Source of the DNA: Roseateles koreensis
GTDB lineage: Bacteria > Pseudomonadota > Gammaproteobacteria > Burkholderiales > Burkholderiaceae_C
NCBI RefSeq assembly: GCF_028595305.1
Contig: NZ_JAQQXS010000005.1
Coordinates: 1 to 64,000, forward strand
Direction: 5' to 3'
DNA: 64,000 nt
Shown here: in pieces, positions 34,529 through 43,128 of the stretch
Layout of the letters: every line of letters begins with the position of its first letter
Numbering within the stretch: the stretch's first letter is position 1
The notes under the pieces: generated by a model
The model's database searches: none
What the model saw: the letters and a program-made list of their open reading frames with translations, nothing else
Told to the model about the DNA's origin: nothing
Made by a program: the position numbers and the translations under genes

Positions 34529-35827
34529 ATGGCGGATTTGAGTCGTATTCCTGCAGTTTGCGCAAAGGCCCTCGTGGCTGTTGTTGGCGTGACGTTGATG
34601 TGGGGCGGTGGGTGCGCTGCTGCGCCGCTGGTGCCTGGTGATGCGGCCACTGAAACGACGCCATCTGAGAGCGCAAACGTCAATGCATCCGCATCAAATG
34701 CCAAGCCGGTGAAGGTGCTGTTCGTGGGCAATAGCTTCACCTTTGGCCGTGTCGATCCGGTGCTGAGTTACAACGCCGCTCAGGTGCATGATTTGACGGC
34801 GGCGTTCAACGCACTGGACCCGCGCGGTACCAACAGCCATCCCGCTGGAACGCCCGGCGAAGGCTCGTTCGAGCCGCATCCCTGGGGCGGTGTCCCGGGG
34901 GTGTTCAAGAAGATGACCGAGCAGGCCGGGCTGAATTACGAGGTGTCTTTATCGACCCGCAACGCTTTGCCGCTGCGTGGTCATTTTTTGAACACGCCGG
35001 GTGCGGCCTGGAATTTGCGCGGCAATGTGGCGTCGCAAGCCTGGCAGAAAGTGGTGCTGCAAGAGTTGAGCGATGGCACCCTGCCGGAGGGCAAAGGCAA
35101 GAGTGCCCATCCGCAGATGTTCAATGTGTATGCCGATTTGCTGGAGCGCTTCATCCATCAGGGGCAGGCCTTGCAGTCGACCGAGGCGCAGTGGTTTGGC
35201 GGTATGGCGTCTTGCCAGGTGGCCGGTCTGTCGGCTGACACCTGTGAAAGAGTGCATGTGATCGCGGCCAATCCCCATGCCAGTGCGCAGACGCAGGTGT
35301 ATCTGGTGCAGACCTGGGCCCGGCCGGATATGGTGGAAGCCCATGTGCCGACCCATCCGGACAGGGCCAGCCCTGACGGCGCGCCGCTGCCTCGGCAGGG
35401 TCAGGCGCTGACCCCCCGCTATTACGCCAACCTGGCCGAGATGAGTCGTGATCTGCGTGTGGCTGCTGATGCCAAAGTGGCTGGCAACCTGGGGTTTGCG
35501 GGCGTGGTGCCCGTGGGGGATGCCTTTCAGCGTGCGGTGGATACCGGCGTGGCCCAGGGGCGTGGGTTTTTTGCCTCGTCTGATGCGACGACAGCAACCG
35601 CAACAGCGGCAGGCCTGGACCTGTGGTGGTTGGACCGCATCCACGCCAGCAAATTTGGCTCTTATCTGAGTGCCTTGACCCTGTTTGGTAGGTTGACTGG
35701 GCTCAATCCGCTGAGTTTGGGTGCAAGCGAAACGGCGGCGCGGGACTTGGGCATCACGCCTGCACAAGCTCAGGCCTTGCAGGAAGTTGCGGCCGCACAG
35801 TTGGCCGCCAGCAAGCGCTTGCCCTGA
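34529..35827 (+). CDS. Predicted periplasmic SGNH-hydrolase-like protein
   Basis: A 432-residue protein that I cannot assign to a named family. An N-terminal hydrophobic stretch (AKALVAVVGVTLMWGGGCAA) ends in a lipobox-like Cys, suggesting a lipoprotein. KVLFVGNSFTFGRVDP (about residue 68) resembles SGNH block I with the catalytic Ser. Near the C-terminus WWLDRIHASKFGSYLSA has the D-x-x-H of block V, so the Ser-Asp-His set is plausible. Esterase or acetyl-xylan or polysaccharide deacylase activity is possible. The start was chosen at ATG 34529 just before the signal; ATG 34463 is also in frame. Confidence 0.7.
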   Translation: MADLSRIPAVCAKALVAVVGVTLMWGGGCAAAPLVPGDAATETTPSESANVNASASNAKPVKVLFVGNSFTFGRVDPVLSYNAAQVHDLTAAFNALDPRGTNSHPAGTPGEGSFEPHPWGGVPGVFKKMTEQAGLNYEVSLSTRNALPLRGHFLNTPGAAWNLRGNVASQAWQKVVLQELSDGTLPEGKGKSAHPQMFNVYADLLERFIHQGQALQSTEAQWFGGMASCQVAGLSADTCERVHVIAANPHASAQTQVYLVQTWARPDMVEAHVPTHPDRASPDGAPLPRQGQALTPRYYANLAEMSRDLRVAADAKVAGNLGFAGVVPVGDAFQRAVDTGVAQGRGFFASSDATTATATAAGLDLWWLDRIHASKFGSYLSALTLFGRLTGLNPLSLGASETAARDLGITPAQAQALQEVAAAQLAASKRLP

Positions 35828-35996
35828 GCGGTACATGGCGACACACGGGTTTGTCTGCGGTCCTGCAGTCGCGCTGGCGCCACGTCGCGGGTGCAGGGCG
35901 CGGCGTAAGTCGCTACTTGGCGACTTATAATCTCGCGGTTTTGGTCCCGCAGTTGTGGGGCCTCGCATTCCTACTGCCGAAGCCAACGAGGATTTC

Positions 35997-36560
35997 ATGA
36001 GCGGAACCCCTGATCACGCGAACGACCATCACGAAGAAGACGCGCATACCGGGCCGATCAAGACGCCCAAGCAATTGGCTTGGGCTGTGTTCTTCGCCTT
36101 CTTGGTGCCCATCATCGTGATCATCATGTTGGCCAACTATGTGTCGACGGATGCCAAGCCTTCCGCCGGCACCGAAGCGCTGGACGCCATGGCCGTGGCC
36201 GCGCGTATCCAGCCCATTGGTTCGATCGAGATCAAAGACGCCAGCAGCGTGGGCGTCATGAAAACGGGTGAGCAAGTGTTCCAGGCGCAGTGCTCGGCCT
36301 GCCACGCTACGGGCGCCGCAGGGGCACCGAAGTTTGGTGACCAAGCAGCTTGGGCCCCGCGTATCAAGACCGGCTTCGAGGCATTGCTGCACTCCGCCTT
36401 GGGCGGCAAGGGCGCGATGAGCCCACAGGGTGGCGGCGATTTCAGCGACTATGAAGTGGCCCGCGCCGTGGTGTACATGGCCAACCAGGGTGGTGCCAAG
36501 TTCGACGAGCCCAAGGCGCCCGCTGCAGCGGCATCTGGCGCCGCGTCGGCTGCTGAGTAA
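35997..36560 (+). CDS. Membrane-anchored class I c-type cytochrome (cytochrome c5-like)
   Basis: A 187-residue protein. A His-rich polar N-terminus precedes one transmembrane anchor (about 28-47, AWAVFFAFLVPIIVIIMLAN). A periplasmic cytochrome c domain follows with heme motif C99-S-A-C102-H103 and a likely Met ligand in GAMSPQGGG (about 141). The length and tail (Ala-rich, KAPAAAASGAASAAE) fit the electron carriers that feed oxidases or denitrification in betaproteobacteria. The ATG at 35997 follows a GAGGA ribosome-binding site. It has its own terminator. Confidence 0.93.
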   Translation: MSGTPDHANDHHEEDAHTGPIKTPKQLAWAVFFAFLVPIIVIIMLANYVSTDAKPSAGTEALDAMAVAARIQPIGSIEIKDASSVGVMKTGEQVFQAQCSACHATGAAGAPKFGDQAAWAPRIKTGFEALLHSALGGKGAMSPQGGGDFSDYEVARAVVYMANQGGAKFDEPKAPAAAASGAASAAE

Positions 36561-36620
36561 AGACCTTTTGAGTGAAGCGCTATTGACGCGCCGTTTGTGC
36601 GCTTTGTGCTTCAACTCCTG

Positions 36621-36648
36621 AAAAACCGACCTTGGGTCGGTTTTTTTA
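36621..36648 (+). terminator. Terminator after the cytochrome c gene
   Basis: The arms aaaaaccgac and gtcggttttt close over a 6-base centre (cttggg) and are followed by further T. It overlaps the stop of the leftward gene ending at 36646 and is probably bidirectional. Confidence 0.88.
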
Positions 36649-37173
36649 CGGCTGAGGTTGAAGCACCACCTTGAAATCTTCGAGCAAATCGCTGAAGGCG
36701 CGGGGCTGCGGGTCCCATTGACCGGCCTGCACGGCTTCGGCAGCCCAGAGCATGTCCATGCTGTGCACGAGGCCCATGCCCAGGGGCGTGGCGAGGAAGA
36801 GGCGGTCGTGCTCGTCCATGAAGCTGGCGCTGACGTCCGTGGTCAAGCCCGTATGGCTGGTGACTTGGTGGTGGGTCAGCACGTTAGCGGCCACACGCCA
36901 GATCCAGGGTGCCGCTTCCAGTTCCAAGTAGACCCGCTGGGGCCCGTTCTGGAAGAACCAGCAACCGCGATCGTCTGCCGCGTAATTGCGCTGAATGAAT
37001 TCACGCAGTTTGTCGTGCGTGACGCGGCTGCCCTTGACCTGCGGGAAGGGGCCGGCCGCTTGCGTGCGCTCGTCGCGCATGTACCAGTCGCCGCGGGCAT
37101 CCAGCGCCAGCCAGCCGTAGCAATGCGGCACATGGGGCCATTTTTTCAGGGCGGCTTCGACGATGGCGTCCAT
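36646..37173 (-). CDS. Conserved proteobacterial protein of unknown function, 175 residues
   Basis: It resembles a DUF family widespread in betaproteobacteria: MDAIVEAALKKWPHVPHCYGWLALDARGDWYMRDE and GCWFFQNGPQRVYLELEAAPWIWR are the recognisable blocks (parts). There is no signal peptide or catalytic motif. Tryptophan content is high. It ends the seven-gene leftward run and starts 17 bases downstream of the alpha/beta hydrolase stop. Confidence 0.85.
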   Translation of the reverse strand: MDAIVEAALKKWPHVPHCYGWLALDARGDWYMRDERTQAAGPFPQVKGSRVTHDKLREFIQRNYAADDRGCWFFQNGPQRVYLELEAAPWIWRVAANVLTHHQVTSHTGLTTDVSASFMDEHDRLFLATPLGMGLVHSMDMLWAAEAVQAGQWDPQPRAFSDLLEDFKVVLQPQP

Positions 37174-37190
37174 AAGGGGTCAGAGTCTGT

Positions 37191-38192
37191 TCAGGGCAGA
37201 TGGGTGGCCAGCCAGTTGCACACCTGGTCAGGCATGTCGAGCACATGGCCGGGCGGCAGCCCGCGGGGAAAGCCCACATGCCCCCCCTGTGCAGGTTGCC
37301 ACAGTGTGACATGGCTGCCCACCTCCGTCTGCGTGGGCAGGCTGTGGGCTGGAACGAAGGGGTCGTTGCGGGCATTCAGCACCAGCGCGGGGACGCGAAT
37401 ATGGCGCAGGTGCGGCTTGGCGGACGCGCGCGCCCAGTAATCTTCGGTGTCTCGGAAGCCATGCAGCGGGGCCGTGAACAGGTTGTCGAACTCGTATAGA
37501 TTCTTGGCTTGCCGCAGGCGTTCGCCATCGAACAGGCCCGGGTGCTGGGCCAGCTTTTCAAGCGCCTTGGGCACCATGGAGCGCAGGAACATGCGGGTAT
37601 AGACGAGCCGATTGAAGCCTTCGCCGATGGCGCGTCCTGCGGCGGCCAAGTCCAGCGGCGAGCAGACCGAGCAAACGGCGTGGACGCTGCGCGCTGCGTC
37701 GCTGCCGCTTTCTTCGGCCCAGCGCATCAAGGCATTGCCGCCCAGCGACACGCCAGCGGCGATCAACGGGCCCTTCCAGCGCGCTTGAAAGCGCTTGAGC
37801 ATCCAGTCGATTTCTTCGAAATCGCCGGAGTGGTAGGCGCGTGGCGCCAGATTCAATTCGCCCGAGCAGCCGCGAAAATGCGGCAGGGCAAAAGCCCATC
37901 CACGTGCTCGCGCCATGCTGGCAAAAGCTTGCGAAGAGTGGCTTTGCGTATTGCCCTCCAACCCGTGGAAGAGCACGAGCAGTGGGCGCGTTATGTTTGC
38001 CGGCGTTGCGTCCGTGGGCGCTTTCGGCGGGGCCTCGGCCAGCCAATCCACGTCAATGAAGTCGGCGTCCGGGGTTTGCCAGCGTTCGCGCTGAAACCGC
38101 AGTGCTGGCGCAGGGCTGTTGCGCGACATCAGCGCGGGCCAAATGGTTTGCGCATGCCCACCGGGCAACCAGCCAGGGGCTTGATAGTTCAT
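37191..38192 (-). CDS. Alpha/beta hydrolase, YheT family
   Basis: A 333-residue hydrolase. YheT signatures: WLPGGHAQTIWPAL at the N-terminus, LFHGLEGNTQSHSSQAFA (oxyanion region), the nucleophile elbow GVSLGGNALMRW with Ser near residue 150, a catalytic Asp in LNARNDPFVPAHSLP, and His in QGGHVGFPRG. It is probably a carboxylesterase; the physiological substrate is unknown. The ATG at 38192 (MNYQAPGWLPG) was preferred to a longer start at 38357 that would overlap the next gene. Confidence 0.92.
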   Translation of the reverse strand: MNYQAPGWLPGGHAQTIWPALMSRNSPAPALRFQRERWQTPDADFIDVDWLAEAPPKAPTDATPANITRPLLVLFHGLEGNTQSHSSQAFASMARARGWAFALPHFRGCSGELNLAPRAYHSGDFEEIDWMLKRFQARWKGPLIAAGVSLGGNALMRWAEESGSDAARSVHAVCSVCSPLDLAAAGRAIGEGFNRLVYTRMFLRSMVPKALEKLAQHPGLFDGERLRQAKNLYEFDNLFTAPLHGFRDTEDYWARASAKPHLRHIRVPALVLNARNDPFVPAHSLPTQTEVGSHVTLWQPAQGGHVGFPRGLPPGHVLDMPDQVCNWLATHLP

Positions 38193-38268
38193 GGTCAAAG
38201 GAGCATCAACTTGTTTTCGATTCGACAACCGGCCCCACTGTCGGGGCGGCGTGTGGGGCCAGCTGCCC

Positions 38269-38718
38269 TCAATGCAGGGTCGCTGGTTCTTCGACAATTT
38301 CCTGGATGTCGTGGGCGGTGCCGGGGCTGGCGTGGTGCACCACCATGCGCCATCCAAATGCCGTTTTCAGGTAAACATTGGTGGCAATCACCCAGGCACT
38401 TTGGCGGCCTTCGGGCGTTTCCAGGTGAATGCGCTCCAGCACTTGGTGGATGGCGGTGTCGCCGGTGTGGATGCGCCGCACCCGCTCGGGCGTCACGTTG
38501 ATGGCGCCTTGCAGAAACACGGTTTCAAAGGCGGCGCGAATCGCGCCACAGCCCACCAGGCGGGGGCCGCCGGGATGCACGCAAGAGACTTCTTCTTCGT
38601 CAGCCCAGACGTCCATCAGCCGGTCCAGATCGGCCGATTGCAGCGCTTCATAGAACTGCTGCTCGGTGTCTTCGGGGGCGGCAAGCAGGGCGGCGGTCTG
38701 GGCCTTGGGTCGTTGCAT
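38269..38718 (-). CDS. SnoaL-like/NTF2-fold protein
   Basis: A 149-residue small alpha/beta-cone protein. The blocks FYEALQSADLDRLMDVWADEEEVSCVHPGG, IRAAFETVFLQG and ATNVYLKTAFGWRMVVHHAS (each partly quoted) are typical of the NTF2/DUF4440 fold. Function is unknown; members include isomerases, cyclases and structural partners. It lies 14 bases downstream of the zinc-finger gene and 77 upstream of YheT, so it is probably co-transcribed. Confidence 0.85.
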   Translation of the reverse strand: MQRPKAQTAALLAAPEDTEQQFYEALQSADLDRLMDVWADEEEVSCVHPGGPRLVGCGAIRAAFETVFLQGAINVTPERVRRIHTGDTAIHQVLERIHLETPEGRQSAWVIATNVYLKTAFGWRMVVHHASPGTAHDIQEIVEEPATLH

Positions 38719-38732
38719 GGCTGTGGGAGCGG

Positions 38733-38939
38733 TCAGTGGGCGTGATGCAGTACTTCACCGGCCTTTAGCTTGTAGACGGTACCGCAGTAGGGGCACTTGC
38801 CCCGGCCGTCGTGGCTGAGGTCAATGAACACCTTGGGGTGGCTGCTCCACAGTGTCATCTTGGGATTGGGGCAAGCCACCACGCCGGGGCCCTGCACGTC
38901 GTGGGCGGTCACTTCAACCATTGATTTTGGGTCGCTCAT
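38733..38939 (-). CDS. Small zinc-finger domain protein
   Basis: A 68-residue protein with a His/Cys metal site: Cys23 in GVVACPNPKM, His33 in WSSHPKVF, and the C-x-x-C of GRGKCPYCGTVYKL. The spacing resembles the zinc site of NDUFS6-type accessory proteins. It lies 35 bases downstream of ilvE, a pairing common in Burkholderiales. A metal-chaperone or complex-assembly role is only inferred. The ATG at 38939 follows a GGAAC-type leader. Confidence 0.88.
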   Translation of the reverse strand: MSDPKSMVEVTAHDVQGPGVVACPNPKMTLWSSHPKVFIDLSHDGRGKCPYCGTVYKLKAGEVLHHAH

Positions 38940-38974
38940 GGCATTTGTTCCTTGAATTCTTGTTGAGGAGGGCA

Positions 38975-39898
38975 TCAGACCAAGGTGAGCCAGTCGGCGT
39001 ACTTGGGATTGCGGCCATTCACGATGTCGAAGAAGGCGGCCTGAATTTTTTCGGTGATGGGCCCGCGTGAGCCGGCGCCAATTTCGATACGGTCCAACTC
39101 CCGGATGGGCGTGACCTCGGCGGCGGTGCCGGTGAAGAAGGCTTCGTCGCAGATGTACACCTCGTCGCGGGTGATGCGCTTTTCCACCAGTTTCAGGCCC
39201 AGGTCTTCGCAGATGTGGAAGATGGTGTTGCGGGTGATGCCATTGAGCGCGCCGGCCGACAAGTCAGGCGTGTAGACCACGCCGTTCTTGATGACGAACA
39301 GGTTCTCGCCTGCACCTTCCGAGACGAAACCGGAGGCGTCCAGCAGCAGCGCCTCGTCATAGCCGTCGTCGGTGGCCTCCATATTGGCCAGGATGGAGTT
39401 GGTGTAATTGCTGACCGTTTTGGCCTGCGTCATCGTGATGTTGACGTGGTGGCGGGTGTAGCTGCTGGTCTTGACGCGGATGCCGCGCTTCATGCCTTCT
39501 TCGCCCAGATAGGCCCCCCAGGCCCAGGCGGCCACCATCAGGTGGATCTTGTTGCCCTTGGGGCTGACGCCCAGCTTTTCAGAGCCAATCCAGGTGAGCG
39601 GGCGCAGGTAGCAGCTCTCCAGCTGGTTTTCGCGCACCACTTGCTTTTGCGCCTCGGCCACCTGCTCGAAGCTGAAGGGGATCTTCATGCGCAGGATCTT
39701 GGCGCTGTTGAACAGGCGCTCGGTGTGCTCTTTCAGGCGGAAGATGGCGGTACCTAGATCCGTCTTGTAAGCCCGCACGCCCTCAAAGGCGCCGCAGCCG
39801 TAGTGCAGGGTGTGGCTCAGGACGTGGATCTTGGCGTCGCGCCAGTCCACCAGTTGCCCATCCATCCAGATTTTGCCGTCGCGGTCGTCCAAGCCCAT
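38975..39898 (-). CDS. ilvE: Branched-chain amino-acid aminotransferase
   Basis: A 307-residue PLP class IV transaminase that makes or breaks leucine, isoleucine and valine using glutamate/2-oxoglutarate. The PLP Lys is K160 in MTQAKTVSNYTNS. LHYGCGAFEGVRAY, the class-IV signature around EALLLDASGFVSEGAGENLF, and the C-terminal FFTGTAAEVTPIRELD are present. It is followed by the zinc-finger gene. A short hairpin with ccggctt arms (39919-39934) lies just before the start, of unclear role. Confidence 0.95.
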   Translation of the reverse strand: MGLDDRDGKIWMDGQLVDWRDAKIHVLSHTLHYGCGAFEGVRAYKTDLGTAIFRLKEHTERLFNSAKILRMKIPFSFEQVAEAQKQVVRENQLESCYLRPLTWIGSEKLGVSPKGNKIHLMVAAWAWGAYLGEEGMKRGIRVKTSSYTRHHVNITMTQAKTVSNYTNSILANMEATDDGYDEALLLDASGFVSEGAGENLFVIKNGVVYTPDLSAGALNGITRNTIFHICEDLGLKLVEKRITRDEVYICDEAFFTGTAAEVTPIRELDRIEIGAGSRGPITEKIQAAFFDIVNGRNPKYADWLTLV

Positions 39899-39990
39899 GG
39901 GAGTCCTTGTTGTCCAGCCCGGCTTTTAAGCCGGTGAAGAATCGAAACCCCGAATTCTACGGGGCGGCTCGTTGCGGGGCAAAAGCCGAT

Positions 39991-40416
39991 TCAAGGCGCG
40001 GGCGTACTGACCGGCCCCGGTTCGGTCGTTTCAGCGGCTCCGGCCGGCAATCTCAGCAAACGCCAGCTCTGCACCTTGCCCTGGCGCAGCAGCACTTCCA
40101 CGCGCTCACCCCCCGCGTCTTGCCAGACAAAGGTTTCGGGGTCCGCCGCCACCTTCTTCCCCAGGCTCTGGGTCAGGGCCAGCACCTGGGCAACGGGCAT
40201 GGCCACTTGCAACTGGGCATTCAGCATGACCGCACTCTCGACGTGACCCACCGGGGTCACCGAGGCGGCTCGCATCAGGCGCATCAAACGCGAGAACTGC
40301 AGCAGCAGCCAGAACACCACGCCCGTCAGCGCCAGGATGACGCCCTTCCAGCCCCACAAGCCGCCGCCCAGAAACATGGCCGCCACTGCCAACACGCCGC
40401 CCACCCAGGGATTCAT
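39991..40416 (-). CDS. Hypothetical membrane protein, 141 residues
   Basis: Two hydrophobic segments at the N-terminus (GGVLAVAAMFLGGGLWGW and GVILALTGVVFWLLLQF) are followed by a cytoplasmic or periplasmic part of about 95 residues. That part is basic then Pro-rich at the end (EPGPVSTPAP). I recognise no family. The start codon overlaps the stop of the upstream monooxygenase-like gene by 4 bases, so they are translationally coupled. It is the second gene of the leftward run. Confidence 0.75.
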   Translation of the reverse strand: MNPWVGGVLAVAAMFLGGGLWGWKGVILALTGVVFWLLLQFSRLMRLMRAASVTPVGHVESAVMLNAQLQVAMPVAQVLALTQSLGKKVAADPETFVWQDAGGERVEVLLRQGKVQSWRLLRLPAGAAETTEPGPVSTPAP

Positions 40417-40850
40417 TGCGGGTCTCCTGATGAGGTGGAAATCTGTGGGTCAGCCGGGCCGTCGGCGCGAGACCAGCCGTATGCTCGCTCCACTTTGGCC
40501 ACGCGCACAGTGTAGTGCTGGTACCAGTCCCGGCGGCCTTGGTCGCGCGCCAGTTGATGCTCAGCGTGCCGGCGCCAAGCGGCGATGTCGGCCTCGCTGC
40601 GCCAATAAGAAATGGTGATGCCGAGCCCGCTCGCGTCACGCGCACTTTCGACGCCGAGGTAACCCGTTTGCTCAGCGGCAAGTGCGGCCATGCGCTCGCC
40701 CGTGTCGCCATATCCTGCATCGCCGGCCGTGCGTTGGCTAGTGAACATAACTGCAAAATAAGGCGGCTCAATAGGCGGCTTAACGGGCAATTCAGCGCGA
40801 GGCGCGCCACCCGCCGGGTGCCCGGCCGAGAAATTTGTTTGATTCGTCAT
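40413..40850 (-). CDS. Antibiotic-biosynthesis-monooxygenase-fold protein
   Basis: A 145-residue protein with an ABM/ferredoxin-like barrel: YFAVMFTSQRTAGDAGYGDT, MAALAAEQTGYLGVESARDA and ITISYWRSEADIAAWRRHAE (each partial) match the small family that includes heme-degrading and quinone-forming oxygenases. The YWRSEADIAAWRRH block is diagnostic. Activity is unknown. The first ~30 residues are a Pro-rich extension. It is the first gene of the leftward run; the 244 bases upstream hold nothing recognisable. Confidence 0.85.
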   Translation of the reverse strand: MTNQTNFSAGHPAGGAPRAELPVKPPIEPPYFAVMFTSQRTAGDAGYGDTGERMAALAAEQTGYLGVESARDASGLGITISYWRSEADIAAWRRHAEHQLARDQGRRDWYQHYTVRVAKVERAYGWSRADGPADPQISTSSGDPQ

Positions 40851-41094
40851 GAGCTTGGCGTATTCTGTGACCTGTTGCGGAGTGCTTCAGTCACCGTCAG
40901 GTTGCCATTGTGCGTGTTGACGGGCGTGCTGGCGTGCATTCTCAGACTCTGCAGGCCTGGGCCCTAGTGACTCGAGACTAGAGGTGCCGCCCTGCCAACT
41001 GACAAGGGATGGTCATGCCTGCGGTGCAGCGAAGGTTGGAGCAACTTCGGCGGCGATTCATGGGGGTCATTGGGTTCATTCACGGTGCCTCATC

Positions 41095-43083
41095 ATGAAT
41101 CCCCTGCTCACGCCTGAAATTTGCACAAAGCCTTCCGGTACGCGCTTGGCCTTGAAGCCCTTGCATGTGGGTTTGCCTTTGCTTGTCTTGGCGATTTCTC
41201 TGGTTTTGACCGGTGGGTATTGGCGCTTTGAGTCGCAACGTGAGCAGGCCCTGCTGCAGCAAGCATTTGAGTCCAGCCTGCATGATCTGGCGCACCGCTT
41301 TGAATTGCAGATGGCATCGCAGCGCCAGGTTTTGCAGGGCTTGCAGGGTTTTTTGGCTGCGCATCCGCAGGCCGATGAAGGTGCGTTGCGCCTCTACGTT
41401 CAAGCCCTTCCACAGGGGGCGGAGTTTGCCGGCCTTCAAGGGTTGATGATTGTGCGGGCTGCGGGCCAGCTTGGGCCGGGCGATTCAAGTGACGGCGTGG
41501 CGCCCTGGGCGCGGGCCGAATCGGTTTGGAGTGTCGGGCCCGACGTTGCCAAACAGGTGCTGATACGCCAATCGCAGATTCGCACGCTGCTGGAGCAGGC
41601 GCGCGATCAGGGGCGCTTATTGCTGTCTGACAAATTGTATTTGCGCGCCTTGCAGCTCGGCGCTGGCGACGGCTACTTGCAGGTGCTCCCCGTTTACAAG
41701 GGCGGCGGGTTGCCGGCGACTGTGCCCCTCCGCCGTGAGCAGTTGCAGGTTTGGGTGGTGGCGCCGGTGGACACCGGACGTTTGTTCTCAAGCCTTTACG
41801 CCGAGTTGCCCGAGGGCTTGAACCTTGCTCTGTACGACGGCCAGCGCCTGCAGACGCAAAGTTTGCTGTTTCGCAGTGCCGGCCGGGGCGGGAGAGACGA
41901 GTTGAGCGATCTCCGGCAAACGCTGCATAGCGCGCGCAAAACCTTCAGCCTGGGCGGGCAGGATTGGACTTTGGTGCTGCAGGCCGGGCCGCAGTTTGCC
42001 CGCATTCGTGCCGCCGATGTGGCGTGGATGGTGCCTTGGGTCGGCGGCTTGCTGGGGTCTTTGCTGGCCTTGTTGCTGTGGATGATGTTGACTTCGCGCG
42101 AGCGCGCGCATGCCTTGGCCGAGCGCATGACAGAGGCCCTGCGCGAAAGCGAGCAGCGCTGGGCTTTTGCCTTGGAGGGCGCGGGTGACGGGGTGTGGGA
42201 ATGGAATGTGGACAGCGGCCTGATCAACTGCTCGCAGCGCTGGAAGGCCATCATGGGCTTGCCGCCCGGTCAGGAGTTCTCCTCCATGAACCAGTTGCGT
42301 GCCGCCATTCATCCGCAGGATTTGGAGCGGGTGCGCACCGAGTTTCAGCATTGCCTGGACGGGTTCACAGCATCTCTGGTGAGCGAATATCGGGTGGCCG
42401 GGGCGGGCGGAGCTGCCGGACCGTGGAATTGGGTGCTGTCGCGCGGCATGGTGGTAGAGCGGGACGCGCTGGGCCAATCGGTGCGCATGGTCGGCACGCT
42501 GTCGGACATCAATCTGCGGCGCCAGTCTGAAGAGCGTTTGCGCTTCATGGCCTTGCATGACCCGCTGACCGAGCTGGCCAACCGGGCGCATTTTGACGAA
42601 CGCTTTCGTTTTGCGCTGGCCAATGCGCGGCGCTATCAAGAGCGCGTGGGCTTGATTTTGCTGGACCTGGACCGCTTCAAGCCCATCAACGACCAATACG
42701 GTCATGGCGTGGGCGACCAGTTGCTGCAAACCGTGGCCAAGCGAATTCGCAGCGCGGTGCGCGAGACCGACACGGTGGGCCGCATCGGCGGGGATGAATT
42801 CGTCGTCTTGCTGACCGGCGCGATGACGGCTGAAACTGCCCAGTTGGTGGTCGAAAAAATATTCAACCAAGTGGCCATGCCCATGGAGCTGGGCGGCGTG
42901 CGGGTTGAAGTGACTTGCTCCCTCGGTCTGGCCATGTACCCGCGAGACGGTTTGGACGAATTGAGCCTGGCCAAGAGCGCCGATGAAGCCATGTACCGCA
43001 ACAAGCGCGAAGGCCGGGCGTTGATGGGCGGCCCCCAGGCCCCTCAGACCTCCCAAGCCCATCCGCCCGAGCAGCCTCAATAG
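41095..43083 (+). CDS. CHASE-PAS-GGDEF diguanylate cyclase
   Basis: A 662-residue membrane sensor. TM1 is at about 24-42 (HVGLPLLVLAISLVLTGGYW). A periplasmic CHASE domain spans about 45-300 (RFELQMASQRQVLQGLQGFL is its usual start). TM2 is at about 305-327. A PAS domain covers about 350-470 (RWAFALEGAGDGVWEWNV), and a GGDEF domain follows with GGDEF at 565-569 and I-site RETD before it. The N-terminal part senses a small ligand outside the cell. No EAL domain follows. It is monocistronic and convergent with radA. Confidence 0.93.
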   Translation: MNPLLTPEICTKPSGTRLALKPLHVGLPLLVLAISLVLTGGYWRFESQREQALLQQAFESSLHDLAHRFELQMASQRQVLQGLQGFLAAHPQADEGALRLYVQALPQGAEFAGLQGLMIVRAAGQLGPGDSSDGVAPWARAESVWSVGPDVAKQVLIRQSQIRTLLEQARDQGRLLLSDKLYLRALQLGAGDGYLQVLPVYKGGGLPATVPLRREQLQVWVVAPVDTGRLFSSLYAELPEGLNLALYDGQRLQTQSLLFRSAGRGGRDELSDLRQTLHSARKTFSLGGQDWTLVLQAGPQFARIRAADVAWMVPWVGGLLGSLLALLLWMMLTSRERAHALAERMTEALRESEQRWAFALEGAGDGVWEWNVDSGLINCSQRWKAIMGLPPGQEFSSMNQLRAAIHPQDLERVRTEFQHCLDGFTASLVSEYRVAGAGGAAGPWNWVLSRGMVVERDALGQSVRMVGTLSDINLRRQSEERLRFMALHDPLTELANRAHFDERFRFALANARRYQERVGLILLDLDRFKPINDQYGHGVGDQLLQTVAKRIRSAVRETDTVGRIGGDEFVVLLTGAMTAETAQLVVEKIFNQVAMPMELGGVRVEVTCSLGLAMYPRDGLDELSLAKSADEAMYRNKREGRALMGGPQAPQTSQAHPPEQPQ

Positions 43084-43128
43084 CGGTTGTTGGGGCCTCG
43101 CCCCTTGGGCTGTTTGACCGTCAATACC

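Noticed and set aside
39919-39934. ccggctt-ttaagccgg hairpin just upstream of ilvE as a terminator or riboswitch
   Set aside because: It has no T-tract on the coding strand and is too small to be a riboswitch; it may be a simple palindrome in the leader.
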